A stretch of DNA of 45,070 nucleotides from JAOABV01 sp964473505. Its GTDB lineage: Bacteria; Hydrothermota; Tepidihabitantia; Tepidihabitantales; CAIPLT01. Both the position numbers and the translations under genes were made by a program. This document shows, piece by piece, positions 1 to 7,816 of this stretch. The notes below the pieces were generated by a model. The model did not search any database and was not told the DNA's origin. It saw only the letters and a list, made by a program, of their open reading frames with translations. Location: positions 1-45,070 of the forward strand of contig CAYYPG010000007.1 in the NCBI GenBank assembly GCA_964473505.1, in the 5' to 3' direction. Position 1 is the first letter of the stretch. The number at the start of each line of letters is the position of its first letter.

Positions 1-25
1 ATAGTATGTGTTGGATATATTGCAA
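1..25 (+). repeat. Truncated copy of the 87-bp dispersed repeat
   Basis: The first 25 bases match the distal end of the repeat found complete at 18696-18783 (minus) and as a tandem pair at 37702-37874. The shared core is GTATGTGTTGGA followed by ATATTG. The window edge cuts the rest. As at 18.7 kb, a TTGACA box follows the ATATTGCA end after exactly 8 bases. Confidence 0.6.
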
Positions 26-32
26 TATCTCA

Positions 33-60
33 TTGACAAATTTATATTTATAAGTAAAAT
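33..60 (+). promoter_or_regulatory. Putative sigma70-type promoter next to repeat copy 1
   Basis: TTGACA at 33-38 and TAAAAT at 55-60 are separated by 16 bases. The box pair sits just after the repeat copy at 1-25. The first real gene downstream is the aldolase/phosphatase at 364, which would have a leader of about 300 nt. The 63-codon open frame at 8-199 is AT-rich and unrecognisable, so I do not call it. Nothing else is seen in 61-350. Confidence 0.45.
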
Positions 61-363
61 ATTTGTTAATATATTTTGGATTTTTGGCCCAAATTCATAT
101 TATAATTGCAAATTATATTCCTTGGTATTGCGGTCTTTAGCCAGTACTATATCCAAGAATATAATCATTAAGCATCGAATAGTAACGATAATGGTCTAAT
201 TGATTGAAACGGTAAAAGCCAAAATACTTGCGTGGCAATCAGCAGAGTGTTTGGATATTTTATATGATATGATAAAAATATTTTTTTAGTTTATATAAAA
301 AACGAAAATACTAAATAAATTCTTATGAACTGAATGTTAAACAACAATTTTTAGGAGGAACAA

Positions 364-1512
364 ATGAAAGAATCTAATAAACAAAAGAAAGAGACGCCGA
401 AATCAGCGATTTCGGATAAAGAAAACGCTAAAGTCACCGTTTCAGTGATAAAAGCCGATATCGGCGGTTATGTCGGACATTCATCGTCTCATCCTGACAT
501 TTTGAAACAAGCAGAAACGCTTTTGGAAAAAGCAAGACAAAACAAGACCCTGATTGATTATTGTGTTACCAGTTGCGGTGATGATTTGGAACTAATTATG
601 ACTCATAACAAAGGTTGCGATTCTAAGGAAATTCATGGTTTAGCCTGGAAAGTATTTGAGGCTGGCACTGAACTCGCCAAGAAAATGAAACTCTACGGCG
701 CAGGTCAAGATATGCTCTCTGATGCGTTTTCCGGTAATGTTAAAGGTATGGGACCTGGTGTTGCAGAAATGGAATTTGTCGAGCGGAAATCCGAACCGAT
801 TGTAGTGTTTATGGGCGACAAATGTGCTCCAGGAGCTTGGAATTTTCCATTGTTTAAAATATTCGCCGACCCATTCAATACCATTGGACTTATTATCGAT
901 CCTTCAATGCATGAAGGCTTCAAGTATGAAGTTCATGATATTAAAAAGGATAAGAATTTCATTTTATCTACGCCTGAAGAGATGTATGATTTATTGGTTT
1001 TAATCGGTTCAGCAGAAAACTACATTATCAAAGCGGTTTATACTAAAAAGGGTGAAATTGCCGCAGTCAGTTCAACTCAAAAATTATATTTGATTGCTGG
1101 TCGTTATGTAGGAAAAGATGATCCGGTGCTAATTGTACGCGGTCAATCCGGTTTACCTTCAATCGGTGAAATTTTAGAACCGTTTGCTTTTCCTCACTTG
1201 GTTACTGGTTGGATGCGTGGTTCCCATTATGGCCCACTTATGCCAACTTCCCAGAAACAAGCCAATCCCTCACGTTTTGATGGGCCACCCCGAGTGATTG
1301 CATATGGATTTCAAGTTTCAAATGGAAAATTAATTGGTCCAAGAGATATGTTCGACGACCCGTCGTTCGATTATTCCCGAAAAGAAGCCAACAAAATTGC
1401 TAATTTTATGCGGGCACACGGTCCATTCGAACCACATCGTCTACCCCTTGCAGAAATGGAATATACCACTTTACCTGAAGTCTTAAAGAAATTAGAGTCC
1501 AAGATGAAGTAA
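364..1512 (+). CDS. fbp: Fructose-1,6-bisphosphate aldolase/phosphatase (class V, archaeal type)
   Basis: This 382-residue cytosolic enzyme should convert triose phosphates through fructose-1,6-bisphosphate to fructose-6-phosphate, making gluconeogenesis one-way. The residues known from the Sulfolobus enzyme appear in order: Asp32 and His39 (ADIGGYVGHS), Asp73-Asp74 (CGDDLEL), Gln115 (GAGQD), Asp152-Lys153 (MGDKC), Tyr248, the Schiff-base Lys251 followed by Asp252-Asp253 (YVGKDD), and Tyr367 (MEYTT). Aldolase and phosphatase functions are therefore both expected. The N-terminus carries about 20 extra charged residues before the core. An AGGAGG ribosome site 6 bases before ATG 364 fixes the start. 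It stands alone, 88 bp before rtcA. The family is common in Archaea and deep-branching thermophilic bacteria. Confidence is very high. Confidence 0.96.
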   Translation: MKESNKQKKETPKSAISDKENAKVTVSVIKADIGGYVGHSSSHPDILKQAETLLEKARQNKTLIDYCVTSCGDDLELIMTHNKGCDSKEIHGLAWKVFEAGTELAKKMKLYGAGQDMLSDAFSGNVKGMGPGVAEMEFVERKSEPIVVFMGDKCAPGAWNFPLFKIFADPFNTIGLIIDPSMHEGFKYEVHDIKKDKNFILSTPEEMYDLLVLIGSAENYIIKAVYTKKGEIAAVSSTQKLYLIAGRYVGKDDPVLIVRGQSGLPSIGEILEPFAFPHLVTGWMRGSHYGPLMPTSQKQANPSRFDGPPRVIAYGFQVSNGKLIGPRDMFDDPSFDYSRKEANKIANFMRAHGPFEPHRLPLAEMEYTTLPEVLKKLESKMK

Positions 1513-1600
1513 AAGATAAATTAAAAAATCTTGGATGCTCTATTCAGTATGTTTCAAGATTAAAAATTGCTCCAGTTAAAAGCATTTTTACTGGTAATGA

Positions 1601-2617
1601 ATGCTTCGGATTGATGGTTCTTATGGTGAGGGCGGTGGTCAAATTTTGCGCACCGCCCTCAGTCTTTCAGTAGCCCTCAAAATTCCTTTTGAAATCTATA
1701 ATATTAGAAAAGGTCGTAAAAAACCAGGTTTACTTGCCCAGCATTTAACTGCAGTGAATGCAGTAGCAAAAATCTGTAATGCTGAGGTTTCAGGAAATAC
1801 TTTTGGTTCAACTCGTCTTACATTTGCCCCGGGTGAGGTTAAAGCCCAAGAATATGAATTTAATGTTGCTGCGGAACGCGGTAGCGCCGGTTCAGTAACC
1901 TTGGTTGCTCAAGCATTAATTCCAATTTTATTAACTACTAAAAGTCGTTTGTTAATTAAAGGTGGCACGCATGTGCCATTCAGTCCTCCATTCGATTATC
2001 TGGCTGAAGTATTATTGCCGTTTTTGCGAAGATATGGTTATAATGTTGAAGCCAAAATTTTGCAATACGGGTTTTTCCCAGTCGGTCGGGGTTCAATTAT
2101 AATTGACTTTAAACCCAGTTCTAACATAAGAAAAATATCAACCATTATGGAACGCGGAAAATTAAAAAAACTAACTTTAGTCTCCAAAGTTGCTAATTTA
2201 CCCCGGACAATTGCTGAACGACAGTCATCTCAGTTTATTAAATTACTGCAAATCGATTTTCCTCAGATTGAAATTGAATGGATTGCGGAAGAGGTTCGTG
2301 CCGCATGTCCTGGAACATATCTTTTTCTCCGAGCGGAATATGAAAACATCATTGCCGGATTTTCTAGTTTAGGGTCCAAAGGTAAACCGGCCGAAACGGT
2401 TGCGGAAGAAGTGTATCAGTCATTTAAATCATACCTGTTATCCGAACACGGTGTTTTTGATAGCCATCTTGCTGACCAGATATGTATCTTTTTGGCACTG
2501 CAGAATATTTCTAATATCACGATTAATACCATTAAAATTACCGAGCATCTAAAAACTAATATCTGGACGATTCAGCAATTTCTTCCTAACTTCAGACCTT
2601 GGGTTCCGCCAAACTAA
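1601..2617 (+). CDS. rtcA: RNA 3'-terminal phosphate cyclase
   Basis: This enzyme uses ATP to convert an RNA 3'-phosphate into a 2',3'-cyclic phosphate in RNA repair or processing. The 338-residue length is typical of RtcA. It opens with the family signature DGSYGEGGGQILRTAL (residues 5-20) and has RKGRKKPGL near 37-44, AAERGSAGSVTL near 90-101 and HLADQ at 289-293. The nucleotidylated catalytic histidine is probably His316 in TEHLKTN, by position relative to E. coli RtcA. No RtcB or RtcR homologue is adjacent, so the usual rtcBA operon is absent. No clear ribosome site precedes ATG 1601. The gene probably shares a transcript with the upstream aldolase/phosphatase. Confidence 0.94.
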   Translation: MLRIDGSYGEGGGQILRTALSLSVALKIPFEIYNIRKGRKKPGLLAQHLTAVNAVAKICNAEVSGNTFGSTRLTFAPGEVKAQEYEFNVAAERGSAGSVTLVAQALIPILLTTKSRLLIKGGTHVPFSPPFDYLAEVLLPFLRRYGYNVEAKILQYGFFPVGRGSIIIDFKPSSNIRKISTIMERGKLKKLTLVSKVANLPRTIAERQSSQFIKLLQIDFPQIEIEWIAEEVRAACPGTYLFLRAEYENIIAGFSSLGSKGKPAETVAEEVYQSFKSYLLSEHGVFDSHLADQICIFLALQNISNITINTIKITEHLKTNIWTIQQFLPNFRPWVPPN

Positions 2618-2664
2618 ATAGCGGAAATACGCGAAATGGATATTAAATTATTTGGTGATGCGGG

Positions 2665-2692
2665 TTGACACAAAATTAAATTCTTTTATAAT
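2665..2692 (+). promoter_or_regulatory. Putative promoter of the valS leader
   Basis: TTGACA (2665-2670) and TATAAT (2687-2692) are perfect boxes with a 16-bp spacer. The transcript would start near 2700, giving valS a leader of about 270 nt that contains a 58-codon open frame. No T-box motif is visible in the leader. Confidence 0.6.
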
Positions 2693-2785
2693 AGAATTTA
2701 TGAAAAAAATCTGTATGTAAACCGAGTTAAGAAATTACAAAAGACGAGAAGATGAACAAATTAACATTACAATTGTTATAACAAA

Positions 2786-2962
2786 ATGAAGAAATTTCAT
2801 GCCCAATGCCCAATTTACGAAAACACCAATGTCGGCAATTATATTCAAACTGAATTTGGTTTGATTAAGAAAAATCAATTTAGTCCTGGAGAATATTTGA
2901 TAAACGAAAAAGAATTATTGATCGAGACTGATAACGCATTTTTGAATTTTTTCCTTAGGTAG
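2786..2962 (+). CDS. Small hypothetical ORF in the valS leader
   Basis: A 58-codon frame opens with MKKFHAQCPIYENTNVGNYI and ends 5 bases before valS. Its composition is protein-like, with no stop-rich or low-complexity look, and it sits wholly between the promoter at 2665 and valS. It has no convincing ribosome site and I recognise no family. It could be a small protein co-transcribed and coupled with valS, a leader ORF with a regulatory role, or the tail of a decayed gene. Confidence is low. Confidence 0.35.
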   Translation: MKKFHAQCPIYENTNVGNYIQTEFGLIKKNQFSPGEYLINEKELLIETDNAFLNFFLR

Positions 2963-2967
2963 AGATT

Positions 2968-5652
2968 ATGAATTTTCCGATTCGATATGAACCTAAGTCA
3001 ATTGAACAATTTTGGTATAAATTTTGGGAAAATAATGGATATTTTACCCCGGATTTAACAAGTAAAAAGCCAAGATATTGTATCGTCATACCACCGCCGA
3101 ACATAACTGGCGTTTTACATATGGGACATGCCTTAAATTGTACCCTTCAAGATATTATGATTCGTTTCAAAAAATTACAAGGTTATGAGACTTTATGGTT
3201 ACCGGGAGTTGACCACGCAAGTATTGCAACCCATAATCAAATTGAGAAATTATTAGCTAAACAAGGCAAAACGCGTTTTGATATTGGCCGAGAAAAGTTT
3301 TTACAATTAGCCTGGGAGTGGAAAGAGAAACATGCCAATATGATTTTAGAACAGCTAAAATCTTTAGGCGCGGCGTGTGATTGGACTCGAACCCGATTTA
3401 CTATGGATGAGCAATTATCTCGAGCGGTACGAGAGGCCTTTGTCCGATTTTATGAAAACAAACTGATATATAAGGCATATTATATTATTAATTGGTGTCC
3501 GCGTTGTCATACTTCAATTTCGGACTTAGAGGTTAAGTATAAAGAAACTGCATCAAAACTCTGGTATATTAAATATAAACTCAAAACGGCAAACTCGAAA
3601 TCCAAAAGTAATTATATTATTGTGGCCACGACTCGACCAGAAACGATGCTTGGCGATACCGCGGTTGCGGTAAATCCTAATGATGAACGGTATAAGTCCT
3701 TAATTGGAGAAAAAGCTATTTTGCCCTTGGTGAACCGAATCATACCCATAATTGCCGAAGAAACCGTTGATATGGAGTTCGGTACCGGTGCAGTTAAGGT
3801 TACGCCGGCTCACGACCCTGCTGATTTTGAAATTGGTCAGAAACATAAATTAGAGGTGATTAAAGTTATTAATGAAGATGCTAAAATTAGTGAGCAAGCA
3901 CCTGTAAGATATCAAGGATTGAGTCGAGAAAAAGCCCGGGAATTAGTGGTTGCGGACTTGTCTAATCAAGGATATTTAGAAAAGGTTGAAGACTATACAC
4001 ATCGTGTAGGGACTTGTGTTCGCTGTGAAACCATTATCGAACCGTTAGTCTCTTTACAATGGTTTTTAAAGACAAAACCTTTAGCCGAACCTGCTATAAA
4101 GAAAGTCGAAGACCGATCAATAAAATTTTATCCTGAACGCTGGACAAAAGTCTACTTAGATTGGATGTATAATATTCGTGATTGGTGTATTTCTCGTCAA
4201 TTATGGTGGGGACATCGAATTCCGGCTTTTTATTGTAATGACTGCAATAATTTAATGGTCCGACGAGAGGACCCTCAAGAATGCGATAAATGTCATAGTA
4301 AAAATATTAGGCAAGATGAAGATGTTTTAGATACCTGGTTTTCCTCAGCTCTTTGGCCTTTCTCAACTTTAGGTTGGCCAGATGAAACCGAAGATTTAAA
4401 GCAATTTTATCCAACTAACTTGCTGTCAACTGACCCAGATATTATCTTTTTATGGGTTGCTCGAATGATTATGACTGGATTAGAGTTTGTCAAAAATATT
4501 CCCTTTAAGGATGTGTATATCCATTCAACGGTGCTTGCCGAAACCGGTGAACGGATGAGTCGTTCCAAGGGAATTGGAGTCGACCCATTAGTACTAATTG
4601 AAAAATATGGTGCCTGTGCTTTGCGATTTACCTTAGCCTATTTAGAAACCGAAAATCAAAGTTATCGGTTCTGGGAGAAAAAGGTTGAATTAGGTCGTAA
4701 TTTTGCTAATAAAATTTGGAATGCTGGCAGATTAATTAGGATGTATTTAGAAACAACCACGGCCGAAAATAACGAGAACGAGCTTTCATTAAATTCGATG
4801 ATTGTCGCTACAATCCAAAATCCCATTGATATATGGATTATTAAAAAACATTATAAAACCGTGGAAGTAGTAACCAATGCTTTAGAACATTATGCCTATT
4901 CTCATGCAGCCAATGCACTATATACTTTTTTCTGGGATGATTTTTGTGATTGGTATCTGGAGACCAGTAAAATCCGACTTAAAAATAATGATAAGATAGT
5001 TTTGGATGTGCTGAAGGCAATTTTCCAGGATATTTTAATTATGCTCCATCCTTTCATGCCATTTTTAACTGAAGAAATGTGGCATCGGTTTAATTATTAC
5101 CCAACATCAAGTATCTTAGATGCCTTTTGGCCTAAAATTGATAATACAACCAAACAGATACTTGACCAAAAATCAAGTTACATTATTCTTTGGGAGAAAC
5201 TCCAAGAAGTAATAACTGGTATTCGTAATATCCGAGCTGAGATGAATATCGAAGCCGATAAAAAAGTTACCTGTTTTATCAATGCCCGCGATAATGCACT
5301 TAAAGAATATCTGCTTTCCGATATTCCCAGCAAAATAATCAAAGAACTGGCTAAAGTTTCTGAAATTAAGGCTATTGACCATAGACCGCCCCAATCTTCA
5401 GTGGTCATTACTAAAGATTTAGAAGTGTATATTCCTTTAACCAATGTAATAAATTTTGATATAGAGCGAAAGCGCTTAGAGAGTGAGTTGCAAAATTTAC
5501 AGAAAGAACTGGATAAAATTAATAGTTTACTTGCGAATGAGAATTTTTTAACCAAAGCCAAACCAGTAATTGTCGAACGAGAGCAAGAACGAAAATCGAA
5601 ATACGAAGATAAAATCAAACGGTTAAAGTCTGCCCTCGCATCGTTAGACTGA
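2968..5652 (+). CDS. valS: Valyl-tRNA synthetase
   Basis: This 894-residue class Ia synthetase charges tRNA-Val. Visible landmarks are the HIGH-type motif HMGH (51-54, within PPPNITGVLHMGH), the CP1 editing domain with TTRPETMLGDTAV (about 218-230) and the KMSKS-type loop ERMSRSKG near 527-534, where the second lysine of the usual KMSKS is arginine. Zinc-type cysteine pairs are seen near residues 178 and 422-443. The C-terminal coiled coil typical of ValRS spans about 828-890. Full length matches the family. AGGTAGAG lies 5-12 bases before ATG 2968. The downstream OmpA-like gene follows closely and is probably co-transcribed. Confidence 0.97.
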   Translation: MNFPIRYEPKSIEQFWYKFWENNGYFTPDLTSKKPRYCIVIPPPNITGVLHMGHALNCTLQDIMIRFKKLQGYETLWLPGVDHASIATHNQIEKLLAKQGKTRFDIGREKFLQLAWEWKEKHANMILEQLKSLGAACDWTRTRFTMDEQLSRAVREAFVRFYENKLIYKAYYIINWCPRCHTSISDLEVKYKETASKLWYIKYKLKTANSKSKSNYIIVATTRPETMLGDTAVAVNPNDERYKSLIGEKAILPLVNRIIPIIAEETVDMEFGTGAVKVTPAHDPADFEIGQKHKLEVIKVINEDAKISEQAPVRYQGLSREKARELVVADLSNQGYLEKVEDYTHRVGTCVRCETIIEPLVSLQWFLKTKPLAEPAIKKVEDRSIKFYPERWTKVYLDWMYNIRDWCISRQLWWGHRIPAFYCNDCNNLMVRREDPQECDKCHSKNIRQDEDVLDTWFSSALWPFSTLGWPDETEDLKQFYPTNLLSTDPDIIFLWVARMIMTGLEFVKNIPFKDVYIHSTVLAETGERMSRSKGIGVDPLVLIEKYGACALRFTLAYLETENQSYRFWEKKVELGRNFANKIWNAGRLIRMYLETTTAENNENELSLNSMIVATIQNPIDIWIIKKHYKTVEVVTNALEHYAYSHAANALYTFFWDDFCDWYLETSKIRLKNNDKIVLDVLKAIFQDILIMLHPFMPFLTEEMWHRFNYYPTSSILDAFWPKIDNTTKQILDQKSSYIILWEKLQEVITGIRNIRAEMNIEADKKVTCFINARDNALKEYLLSDIPSKIIKELAKVSEIKAIDHRPPQSSVVITKDLEVYIPLTNVINFDIERKRLESELQNLQKELDKINSLLANENFLTKAKPVIVEREQERKSKYEDKIKRLKSALASLD

Positions 5653-5690
5653 AATCAATAATTGTTCGTGACAAAAATATGATAGGAGTT

Positions 5691-5726
5691 ATGTCAATTT
5701 CTTTTTGGGAAAACCGTATTTTATGA
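5691..5726 (+). other. 11-codon leader ORF with ATGA overlap
   Basis: AGGAG at 5684-5688 is followed directly by ATG 5691, which opens an 11-codon frame (MSISFWENRIL) ending in TGA. That stop overlaps ATG 5723 of the next gene in an ATGA arrangement. The next gene itself lacks a ribosome site. This could be translational coupling, or the site of a frameshift that separated the true N-terminus from the gene. Confidence 0.35.
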
Positions 5727-6424
5727 AATTTGTTGGGTGGTTTTTGTCAGGATTAATAATCATATTATTTTTGTTATTTTATAACGTAAAATTTACTCCG
5801 CTCCAAATGGAACTGCTCAGAGTTAAACAAGAAAATTGGTTGTGGCAGTCCCAAGTTAAAGAACAGGAGATGCGGTTAAACAATTTAACCGCCAATAAGC
5901 AACCACAATTTGTCCAGACTTATATCTGGGATGAATTGTTTCCCAATCCTAGTAGTATTGTCTTAACCGAACCAGCTCAGAGTCTGATTAGAGAAATTGT
6001 CCCCAAACTTAAAGAGACCGAGAAGAAAATCATTGTTGCTAGTCATTGTGATGATGTAACGATTCCTCCTGAATTACAATCTCAATATCCATCAATTAGT
6101 GAGTTATCGTTGGCCAAAGCAAAGGCAGTGGCCAATTTCTTAGCATCATGGGGAATACCGAAGGAAAGATTTATTTGCATTGGATACAATCATAAACCAA
6201 ACAAAACAACTGAAGCATCTCTTGTTTTTTTCGATCAATTTACGCGTCTTGAATTTAGAAATGTTGATTCAGAGATATCGACTTTTTCGCAGTCTAATAC
6301 GGTTGTTATCGATTCGATTTTGGCCTCCAAAGATATTTATCTTCATAGCCGACTAACCACTGAAAATAATATCGGGACTGTTCAAGTCTCTAATCAACGA
6401 ATTGAGATAATCGTGATTCCGTAA
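5723..6424 (+). CDS. Membrane-anchored OmpA/MotB-like C-terminal domain protein
   Basis: The protein has about 233 residues. A single N-terminal transmembrane helix (about residues 5-22) is followed by a short charged, probably coiled linker. Then comes an OmpA/MotB-type peptidoglycan-binding fold: a first strand and helix (FPNPSSIVLTEPAQSLIREI), then IIVASHCDD and LSLAKAKAVANFLASWGIP, and a final strand QRIEIIVIP. The region between the GIP helix and the last strand is expanded by about 55 residues relative to usual OmpA domains. It likely sits in the inner membrane with the domain in the periplasm. ATG 5723 overlaps the stop of the leader ORF. TTG 5705 in the same frame is a weaker alternative. 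It could be MotB-like, but no MotA is seen nearby. Confidence 0.7.
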   Translation: MKFVGWFLSGLIIILFLLFYNVKFTPLQMELLRVKQENWLWQSQVKEQEMRLNNLTANKQPQFVQTYIWDELFPNPSSIVLTEPAQSLIREIVPKLKETEKKIIVASHCDDVTIPPELQSQYPSISELSLAKAKAVANFLASWGIPKERFICIGYNHKPNKTTEASLVFFDQFTRLEFRNVDSEISTFSQSNTVVIDSILASKDIYLHSRLTTENNIGTVQVSNQRIEIIVIP

Positions 6425-6429
6425 TAGTA

Positions 6430-6939
6430 ATGAGACATAAAAATGGTCCAATGTTGATAAAGATAATAATTTTCTTTTTTATTTTATGTAATTCATTAAT
6501 AAGCCAAACCCCAAAAGATACTGTAAAAAAAGCAATAGATTCCAATGTTTATTATAAATCGAGTCAGAAAGCTATGTTTTTGTCAGCCTTATTGCCTGGT
6601 GGTGGACAATTTTATACGGAAAATTATCTTAAGGGTATTCTTATTGCCGGAATAGAGGGAACTCTCACATTTTACGGATTAAAAAACCACATTGATTATA
6701 AAAGAACGGGTAATCTTGACTTAAAAAACCGAGCAATAAATTTATTATGGTGGTTAGCATTAGTAAAAATTTTTTCTGTTGCTGATGCATATGTCTCGGC
6801 TAATATGTTCAAGTTTAAAGAACAACAAAAACTCATATCGTATCATCGAATTTACGAAACAAATATAGTGGGTTTAGCGAATACTAATTATAAAAGCGGA
6901 GTAGATAGCCCTAAAAATGTATTCGAGAATAATAAATAG
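6430..6939 (+). CDS. DUF5683-like membrane protein
   Basis: This 169-residue protein has an N-terminal signal or anchor segment (IKIIIFFFILCNSLIS). The sequence FLSALLPGGGQFYTENYLKG (about 52-71) follows, with the small-residue SxLLPGxGQxY pattern seen in DUF5683 proteins of Bacteroidota-like bacteria. Two more hydrophobic stretches follow (about 72-85 and 103-116). Function is unknown. These proteins are predicted envelope proteins. It starts 5 bases after the previous stop and is probably in the same operon. ATG 6451 (MLIKIIIFF) is a plausible later start, since neither has a clear ribosome site. Confidence 0.6.
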   Translation: MRHKNGPMLIKIIIFFFILCNSLISQTPKDTVKKAIDSNVYYKSSQKAMFLSALLPGGGQFYTENYLKGILIAGIEGTLTFYGLKNHIDYKRTGNLDLKNRAINLLWWLALVKIFSVADAYVSANMFKFKEQQKLISYHRIYETNIVGLANTNYKSGVDSPKNVFENNK

Positions 6940-7221
6940 TAAAACCCAAGAATGTAGTTTACATAACATCAATGCAGTTTAATCCCGGTAAATAAATGTA
7001 CTTATGTCGCAATTTGCCGTTTTTATATCTGATGGTGGATGATAATCTTTGTTTTGTGTAGTGCTTTCTTTTAAAAACCTACAAACCCGGAATGATATCA
7101 ATGTGTTTCGGCTATGCAGAAAAATAAGAATCTTAAATTCAGAATGCACCGATATAAGATTTTGTGTTTTACCACTGATAATTAAGATTTTCTTTTGGAA
7201 CTCAATGATATAAAAACTCTT

Positions 7222-7493
7222 TTATATTGTAAAATGATGGTTCGATTAGATATTGTGAAATCCAAAAAACACATTATAAGTTAATTATATTGTAAAATGA
7301 TGGTTCGATTAGATATTGTGAAATCCAAAAAACACATTANNNNNNNNNNNNNNNNNNNNNNNNNNNNNNNNNNNNNNNNNNNNNNNNNNNNNNNNNNNNN
7401 NNNNNNNNNNNNNNNNNNNNNNNNNNNNNNNNNNNNNNNAAAATGATGGTTCGATTAGATATTGTGAAATCCAAAAAACACATTATAAGTTAA
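7222..7493. repeat. 63-bp tandem repeat interrupted by a gap
   Basis: A 63-bp unit starting TTATATTGTAAAATGATGG occurs at 7222-7284 and again from 7285 up to the N run. A third copy resumes right after the Ns (7440-7493). The overlapping parts of the copies are identical, with no variable spacer, so this is a minisatellite rather than a CRISPR array. Because the gap is inside the repeat, the true copy number is unknown. Confidence 0.9.
7340..7439. other. Assembly gap of 100 N
   Basis: Exactly 100 unknown bases lie inside the tandem repeat. A round number like this is a conventional placeholder of unknown true length. Confidence 0.98.
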
Positions 7494-7678
7494 TAACTCG
7501 AAGATGATAAAATCTGAAAAAGTATTAATGTTTTTCAATACGCCCTCTCTAATATGAATATGAGAACTCTGCCAAAGTCAATATTATCTCAAGCGACACA
7601 ACGAGCACATACGAGTATCTTGATCTTTCGTGTCTCGGTGTAATCTGTACCATTTTACAGTGTTTTCAATATTTATTA

Positions 7679-7706
7679 TTGACAAAATACGAATTAGTTT
7701 TATAAT
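7679..7706 (+). promoter_or_regulatory. Putative promoter for pilB-pilC
   Basis: TTGACA (7679-7684) and TATAAT (7701-7706) are perfect boxes with a 16-bp spacer, 110 bp before the pilB start. The strand matches the two-gene pilB-pilC unit. Confidence 0.6.
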
Positions 7707-7816
7707 AAAAATATATGATATCAATTATAGTAATCTGGAAATTTAGTAAAACAAATGTTAAGTAGAAAATAAAAATGCCAACAAGAGGTAGAAGTTGGAA
7801 ATTAAATTAAGGTAAC

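Larger units (their letters stand above)
6940..7816. other. Non-coding region with tandem repeat and scaffold gap
   Basis: This 877-bp stretch holds no recognisable gene on either strand. It contains the 63-bp tandem repeat (7222-7493), the 100-N gap (7340-7439) and a promoter at 7679-7706. The remainder is AT-rich sequence in which I see nothing further. Confidence 0.7.

Noticed and set aside
8..199. 63-codon open frame at the window start
   Set aside because: It is AT-rich and lies over the repeat and its promoter boxes. No ribosome site or domain is seen.
7222..7493. Possible CRISPR array from regular identical repeats
   Set aside because: The entire 63-bp period is identical between copies, with no variable spacer, and no cas gene is present.
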